This document shows positions 42,133 through 44,361 of a stretch of DNA of 44,361 bases, in pieces. The notes under the pieces were generated by a model. The model was not told where the DNA came from. It worked only from the letters and a program-made list of their open reading frames with translations, and searched no databases. A program made the position numbers and the translations under genes. This DNA comes from Candidatus Methanoperedens sp. GTDB taxonomy: Archaea > Halobacteriota > Methanosarcinia > Methanosarcinales > Methanoperedenaceae. The number at the start of each line of letters is the position of its first letter. Position 1 is the first letter of the stretch. Location: positions 1-44,361 of the forward strand of contig JAPZAV010000045.1 in the NCBI GenBank assembly GCA_027460465.1, read 5' to 3'.

Positions 42133-42155
42133 ATGACCGCCTCCTATCAGGGTGT

Positions 42156-42182
42156 ATTACTGTTTCTGCGGGGTACAGTAAT
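42156..42182. promoter_or_regulatory. Perfect hairpin upstream of the UPF0058 gene
   Basis: ATTACTGT (42156-42163) and ACAGTAAT (42175-42182) form an 8-bp stem with an 11-nt loop in the leader. It lies 12 nt upstream of the GGAGG. Confidence 0.4.
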
Positions 42183-42310
42183 GTACGTTATTGACTTCTA
42201 TTCGATACTAAAACAGTTTTGCACGGAAACATCATTCCTATCTTCTACGTTTAAACTTTTCGATTTAATCTTAATGATTCTTCGTGATTATTTCTCAACA
42301 GTGCTCTTTT

Positions 42311-42787
42311 TCAGGGGTTCACTGTGATCTTTTGATGTGGAAGACGCGGATATTCCCTGATATAGAAACCATATGTTCCAGGTTGAGTGAACGTAAAGTT
42401 AAATTCACTGGTCTGATACAGTAATCTTGCTCTTGTATTGTTCATATCCCAGAGACCCTCTTCGCTCACAATTGTGAGTCTCTCGCTGGCATCGTTGACC
42501 CATATGACCTCGTCCCCTGTATTTATCGTCAGGGTGTTATTTACATATTGTGCCTCCTGTGTAAGGTCCACAATTCTGATCCTGAAGAATCCATATGCAT
42601 CGTCCATAAATGATTTGTAAACGACAGGAGTTCTGGCAGGTGAGGGTGTTGGACCTGAGGTCATGACGACCCGGGTATTTTCAGGCGTGGGAGTCGGCGT
42701 GGGGGCGACTGCTGGGGGCTGGATGCATCCGAGGAAAATTGAAGACAAAATCAGAAGGATCGCTGAAATCAATGCAAGGTTTCTCAT
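42311..42787 (-). CDS. Cupredoxin-like lipoprotein without copper ligands
   Basis: This 158-residue protein has a lipoprotein-type signal ending LGC, a Pro/Thr-rich linker (VAPTPTPTPE), and a cupredoxin-type domain with NTGDEVIWVNDASERLTIVS and FTFTQPGTYGFYI. In copper-binding members a His follows the VNDS-type turn and a Cys ends the (T/S)YxYxC strand; here they are Arg and Ile. It is therefore probably a cupredoxin fold without type I copper. Anchored outside, it may be structural or bind something else. Confidence 0.7.
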   Translation of the reverse strand: MRNLALISAILLILSSIFLGCIQPPAVAPTPTPTPENTRVVMTSGPTPSPARTPVVYKSFMDDAYGFFRIRIVDLTQEAQYVNNTLTINTGDEVIWVNDASERLTIVSEEGLWDMNNTRARLLYQTSEFNFTFTQPGTYGFYIREYPRLPHQKITVNP

Positions 42788-42878
42788 ACCATCACAGTTT
42801 TATAATATCACTTAATATAAATAACCTTATCGATTAATCTCTTACTTTATAAATAGTAAAAAGAATCATTAACACGAA

Positions 42879-43589
42879 ATGAACTCTGTCCCGGGCGATG
42901 AAGAACTGCCTCTTGTAGAGCATCTGAAGGAACTGCGGTCAAGGATGATCATCGCCGCAGTTACAATCAGCATTATTACAGGTGTTGCTTTCATATTTTC
43001 AGGGGGATTACTGCAGGTGATATGGAACCACCTGCTGCCGTCTTTACCCATGACCATATATTCCCCCATGGAGCTGATCATGACAAGGCTGACACTTTCG
43101 CTGGTGTGTGCTCTTATCGTGGGGATACCGATCATAATGTACGAGGCGTTCATGTTCGTGGGGAAAGGATTATATGAGAATGAAAAATCCTTCTTTATCA
43201 AAATAGTTCCTTTTTCATTTATCCTGTTCTCAATAGGAGGCGCACTTGCCTATTTCGTGGCTGTCCCTCTTGTGTTCAAGTACACAGTACTGTATTCAAC
43301 GGACATAGCCACACCCCAGGTATCTGTCATAAAGACCATCTCAACCGTAGTAACCATGGTCGCTGGCTTTGGCATAGTTTTTCAGTTCCCCCTTCTTTTG
43401 ATCTTTGCTTTAAAGATGGGGCTTTTAAACCGTGAGTTTTTAAAAAGGCAGCGCATCGTGATATACGGCGCTCTGTTTGCCTTTGCATTATTCATATCCC
43501 CGGATCCCACTGCGCTTTCAGAGCTGATCGTGGTTGCGGTGCTGGTGATCTTATTCGAGGTCAGCCTCGTAATAGCCAGGTTTTTCTGA
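42879..43589 (+). CDS. tatC: Twin-arginine translocase subunit TatC
   Basis: This 236-residue protein has six membrane segments, the TatC opening PLVEHLKELRSRMIIAAVT with the conserved LxELRxR pattern, and the cytosolic segment IVGIPIIMYEAFMFVGKGLYENEK. TatC binds twin-arginine signals and helps export folded cofactor proteins such as the Rieske protein of this window. No TatA gene is nearby. Confidence 0.95.
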   Translation: MNSVPGDEELPLVEHLKELRSRMIIAAVTISIITGVAFIFSGGLLQVIWNHLLPSLPMTIYSPMELIMTRLTLSLVCALIVGIPIIMYEAFMFVGKGLYENEKSFFIKIVPFSFILFSIGGALAYFVAVPLVFKYTVLYSTDIATPQVSVIKTISTVVTMVAGFGIVFQFPLLLIFALKMGLLNREFLKRQRIVIYGALFAFALFISPDPTALSELIVVAVLVILFEVSLVIARFF

Positions 43590-43590
43590 G

Positions 43591-44361
43591 TCATTTTAAC
43601 CATCTGAACACAGGATCCGTGATCTTCTCGAAAATGATCGCTTCCCTCTCAAGTCCATATTTCCTGAGCCTGTGCTGCACCATACCTTTATAGATAGCAA
43701 ACCTCAGCTTTGGCTGGGAGAAATCCCCGTGGAACATGAGAAGATTATGGCCCGCCATCTTCCATTCCTTCCTTGTGAGCCTGTGTTCAAGCCTTCGGTA
43801 AAGTCCTGTGCCAGGAAGAGGATACGGCAGTGTGTAGGAGAGATAATCAGAAGGAAGGCGAGATGAGAATCGAAGCGTCCTGAGTATTGTTTCCTCTGTC
43901 TCTCCAGGATAGCCAACCATGAAAAACGTCCCTGCCTGGATCCCCGCGCTCTTTGCCATACCTACTGCTGATTTTGCCTCTTCAGATGTAAAGGTCTTTC
44001 CCATCAGCTTGAGTATCCCGTTATCACCTGATTCTATTCCAAAGAACACCCTTTCACAGCCTGCTTCATGCATCCTGTCAAAAAGCCCCTGATCCACATT
44101 GTCGACCCTGCATAGACAATCCCATCCGAACTTCAGTCCCCTTTTCTTTATCTCATCGCATAGCCCCAGGATCCTTTTTCTGTTGAGCGTGAAAACATCA
44201 TCAGAGAACCATACCCTGTTGTAGCCAAGTCCCAGCACCTCCTCGATCTCGTCTGCCACGTCCTGGATCCCCCTTTCACGGTAGCGGTTCCCGAACACTG
44301 GACGCGCGCAGTAATCGCAGCTGTAAGGGCACCCTCTTGTCGTTATCACAGGAGCGCAGGT
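43591..44361 (-). CDS. B12-binding-type radical SAM protein, partial
   Basis: The 3' 257 codons of a radical SAM gene run off the window end. The cluster motif CPYSCDYC (CX3CX2C) follows TTRG, then FSDDVFTLNRKRILGLCDEI, GWDCLCRVDNVDQ, and VFFGIESGDNGILKLMGK. This is the pattern of B12-binding radical SAM proteins of the YgiQ/BchE-like group, whose N-terminal cobalamin domain would lie outside the window. The substrate is unknown. The stop lies 1 nt from the convergent tatC stop. Confidence 0.85.
   Translation of the reverse strand, partial: TCAPVITTRGCPYSCDYCARPVFGNRYRERGIQDVADEIEEVLGLGYNRVWFSDDVFTLNRKRILGLCDEIKKRGLKFGWDCLCRVDNVDQGLFDRMHEAGCERVFFGIESGDNGILKLMGKTFTSEEAKSAVGMAKSAGIQAGTFFMVGYPGETEETILRTLRFSSRLPSDYLSYTLPYPLPGTGLYRRLEHRLTRKEWKMAGHNLLMFHGDFSQPKLRFAIYKGMVQHRLRKYGLEREAIIFEKITDPVFRWLK

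Overview
The window looks like chromosome of a methane-metabolising, cytochrome-rich archaeon of the Methanosarcinales, most like the ANME-2d group ('Candidatus Methanoperedens'). The reasons are: C1-pathway genes (ftr; AtwA, the McrA2-type ATPase that activates methyl-CoM reductase; cofC for coenzyme F420); a futalosine-pathway menaquinone gene (mqnE); a Rieske/cytochrome b operon containing two six-heme c-type cytochromes with PGF-CTERM-like tails; archaeal TATA boxes; and archaeal families such as DUF366, DUF131 and UPF0058. The lineage is an inference from gene content, not from a marker-gene tree.

Layout. 1-2.3 kb: a minus-strand sulfur/redox cluster (SHOCT membrane protein, isoprenylcysteine-methyltransferase-like protein, ArsR regulator, DsrE, OsmC, and a frameshifted NifX-like gene at the edge). 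2.4-9.1 kb: a truncated DUF5714 gene, sppA, atwA, a TPR protein, a CruF-like membrane protein and a SpoIIM-like protein. 9.2-11.15 kb: a plus-strand operon of CDF transporter, AhpD-like protein, DUF1858 protein and a small CcoN-like membrane protein. 11.15-13.6 kb: a TATA box followed by a dense array of related hairpins (candidate structured RNA), a radical SAM (spore-photoproduct-lyase-like) gene and a broken tcmP. 13.6-25.4 kb: core metabolism (pyrK-pyrD, tRNA-Asn, a tRNA with anticodon CAT, ilvD, mqnE, pdxS, cofC, an Lrp regulator with an aminotransferase) interspersed with polytopic membrane proteins.

25.9-36.2 kb is an accessory, defence-type island on the minus strand: a type III restriction-modification operon (mod, HEPN toxin, MNT antitoxin, res), preceded by a three-gene cassette made of a C39-like papain-fold peptidase, an unrecognised protein, and an SF2 helicase with a C-terminal PD-(D/E)XK-like domain. 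The cassette lies between the intact mod start and a decayed second copy of the mod 5' end. This cassette is the best candidate for an undescribed system in the window; the hairpin array at 11.26-11.53 kb is the second.

36.2-44.36 kb: glutaredoxin-like protein; a seven-gene minus-strand electron-transfer operon (two hexaheme cytochromes, a monoheme protein, a small membrane protein, Rieske protein, cytochrome b6, subunit IV); ftr; a UPF0058 gene that seems to use an ATA start; a cupredoxin-like lipoprotein lacking copper ligands; tatC; and a radical SAM gene cut by the window end. MqnE (menaquinone), the Rieske/cytochrome b complex (quinol oxidation), the multiheme proteins (electron export) and TatC (export of the Rieske protein) form a consistent set.
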